The notes under the pieces were generated by a model that did not search any database, had not been told where the DNA came from, and worked only from the letters and a program-made list of their open reading frames with translations. From contig NZ_CP183303.1 in the NCBI RefSeq assembly GCF_048541585.1, forward strand, positions 496,001 to 560,000: 64,000 bases of DNA, given 5' to 3'. Below, one piece after another: positions 63,166-64,000 of the stretch. How positions within the stretch are numbered: position 1 is the first letter of the stretch; each line of letters begins with the position of its first letter. A program made the position numbers and the translations under genes. This stretch comes from Legionella_C sp048541585. GTDB lineage: Bacteria; Pseudomonadota; Gammaproteobacteria; Legionellales; Legionellaceae.

Positions 63166-63591
63166 ATGACTGCTTTAACAAACAATAATTATTTAGAAGA
63201 GACAATCCAATATTGGAAACATATCGCCCCTATTATTCATGAGCCTCAAAATGATGATGATTATGAGAAACTTGCTCGTATGCTTGATCAATTATTAGAT
63301 ATTGTTGGTGGCGATGAATCTCATGAATTAATAGGATTAGTTGATGTGATTAGCTATATGATCGCTAGGTATGATGAAAATCATGGTGAGCAACCTCAGA
63401 AAGGAAGTGGGGTTAATGCCTTAAAGTTTCTCATGCAGCAACATGGTTTAGATCAAAGTGATCTTAAAAATGAAATTGGAAGCCAAGGTGTTGTTTCTGA
63501 AATCTTAAACGGAAAACGACAGCTTAATATTTCTCATATTAAGAAATTGGCAGAGCGATTTCATGTTACGCCAGCTACTTTTATTGATTAG
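63166..63591 (+). CDS. higA: HigA antitoxin, XRE-family HTH
   Basis: The C-terminal HTH (about 80-140: ALKFLMQQHGLDQSDLKNEI, SQGVVSEILNGKRQLNISHI) binds the operator and the N-terminal part neutralises HigB. I chose ATG 63166 because AAGGAG lies 5 bases before it; an in-frame GTG at 63151 lies inside higB. Confidence 0.92.
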   Translation: MTALTNNNYLEETIQYWKHIAPIIHEPQNDDDYEKLARMLDQLLDIVGGDESHELIGLVDVISYMIARYDENHGEQPQKGSGVNALKFLMQQHGLDQSDLKNEIGSQGVVSEILNGKRQLNISHIKKLAERFHVTPATFID

Positions 63592-63760
63592 GCTTAAAGT
63601 TATATAGCAAGCGTAGCCTGAATGAAGGGCTCTACACTATTTGAGGGGGCACTTTAATCGATATAGCCTAAGCTAAGCCTTTGAATTTGCGGATAAAGAC
63701 CAGATTAAGAGTTTCCTAATTCAGGGAAGACCAATAATTTGTTGATTTTACTAGAAATGT

Positions 63761-63837
63761 TGGTGGGCCCACTAGGACTTGAACCTAGGACCAACGGATT
63801 ATGAGTCCGCTGCTCTGACCAACTGAGCTATGGGCCC
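63761..63837 (-). tRNA. tRNA with anticodon CAU (probably tRNA-Ile2, else elongator Met)
   Basis: The minus strand folds into a 77-base cloverleaf with a GGGCCC/GGGCCC acceptor stem, D-loop AGCTCAGTTGGTCAGAGC, anticodon loop CTCATAA, T-loop GGTTCAAGTCC and an encoded CCA end. Loop context GACTCATAATCC and the TTGGTC variable arm look more like E. coli tRNA-Ile2 (lysidine-modified CAU) than elongator tRNA-Met; the charged amino acid cannot be settled here. 63838-64000 has no supported gene. Confidence 0.93.
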
Positions 63838-64000
63838 GAAGGAAGGTGTATTGTAATCTTAAATTTAAAAGAAAACCATAATAATTTTATATTAAATTGC
63901 TAAAAGAAGGGGCACTAATTGATCTTTTTCACAATTGAATTTGTAAATGGTCATACACTAGGTAATGAAAGACTACATTTAACGTATCTTGAGCTAAAAT

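Noticed and set aside
1..64000. Complete insertion sequences or prophage
   Set aside because: No transposase, integrase or phage structural gene was found in any frame; only non-coding inverted-repeat elements are seen.

Overview
The window looks like a chromosome segment from Legionella or a close relative (Gammaproteobacteria, Legionellales). The DNA is AT-rich. Housekeeping genes alternate with large proteins resembling Dot/Icm effectors: a LepB-like N-terminal domain, SidE-type phosphodiesterase-like domains and ankyrin repeats. It also carries a kaiC-kaiB-GGDEF/EAL operon of the kind known from Legionella, and many short palindromic or inverted-repeat elements between genes. I see no transposase, prophage or CRISPR array.

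Layout. 0-9.6 kb is conserved metabolism and repair: radC, coaBC, dut, algC, two TPR proteins (one fused to a methyltransferase), rdgB and a secreted nuclease. 9.7-14.6 kb holds a 55-residue KGG-repeat stress protein and the kaiC-kaiB-PAS/GGDEF/EAL operon, preceded by three tandem repeats and an RpoS-like -10. 14.6-21.5 kb has transporters, an APH(6)-like kinase, a PRC-barrel protein and an alcohol dehydrogenase. 21.7-24.6 kb encodes a 985-residue coiled-coil protein whose promoter matches the PmrA consensus, so it is probably an effector. 24.9-30.7 kb holds VOC proteins, a TauD-like oxygenase and YafY-type and LysR regulators. 31.4-37.5 kb is a run of three large proteins; the first has a LepB-like kinase domain and a C-terminal membrane helix. 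37.7-41.6 kb is a translationally coupled MHYT histidine kinase and REC-PAS-GGDEF-EAL protein.

The most interesting region is 42.3-52.1 kb, an isocyanide natural-product cluster. Its core is five overlapping or abutting genes read leftward: isocyanide synthase (PvcA/IsnA), Fe(II)/2-oxoglutarate oxygenase (PvcB/IsnB), FAD monooxygenase, MFS exporter and ATP-grasp ligase. A divergent LysR gene shares a promoter region with a perfect palindrome and a Fur-box-like site. Downstream are an amidohydrolase lacking its metal-binding centre, a decarboxylase-like amidohydrolase and an isopenicillin-N-synthase-like oxygenase. The expected logic is amino acid to isonitrile, then vinyl isonitrile, aromatic hydroxylation, ligation to a second building block and export. 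The ligase and the class A FAD monooxygenase set it apart from the classical pvcABCD arrangement; the product is unknown.

52.3-55.1 kb has a duplicated cysteine-rich secreted protein and a visibly more GC-rich amine oxidase/acetoacetate-decarboxylase-like pair. 55.9-60.3 kb holds two neighbouring proteins related to the SidE phosphodiesterase domain: one degenerate and fused to ankyrin repeats, one with the motifs kept. The window ends with ohr, an alcohol dehydrogenase, a higBA toxin-antitoxin pair with its own palindrome, and a tRNA with anticodon CAU. At least five families of small inverted-repeat (MITE-like) elements lie between genes, several in more than one diverged copy.
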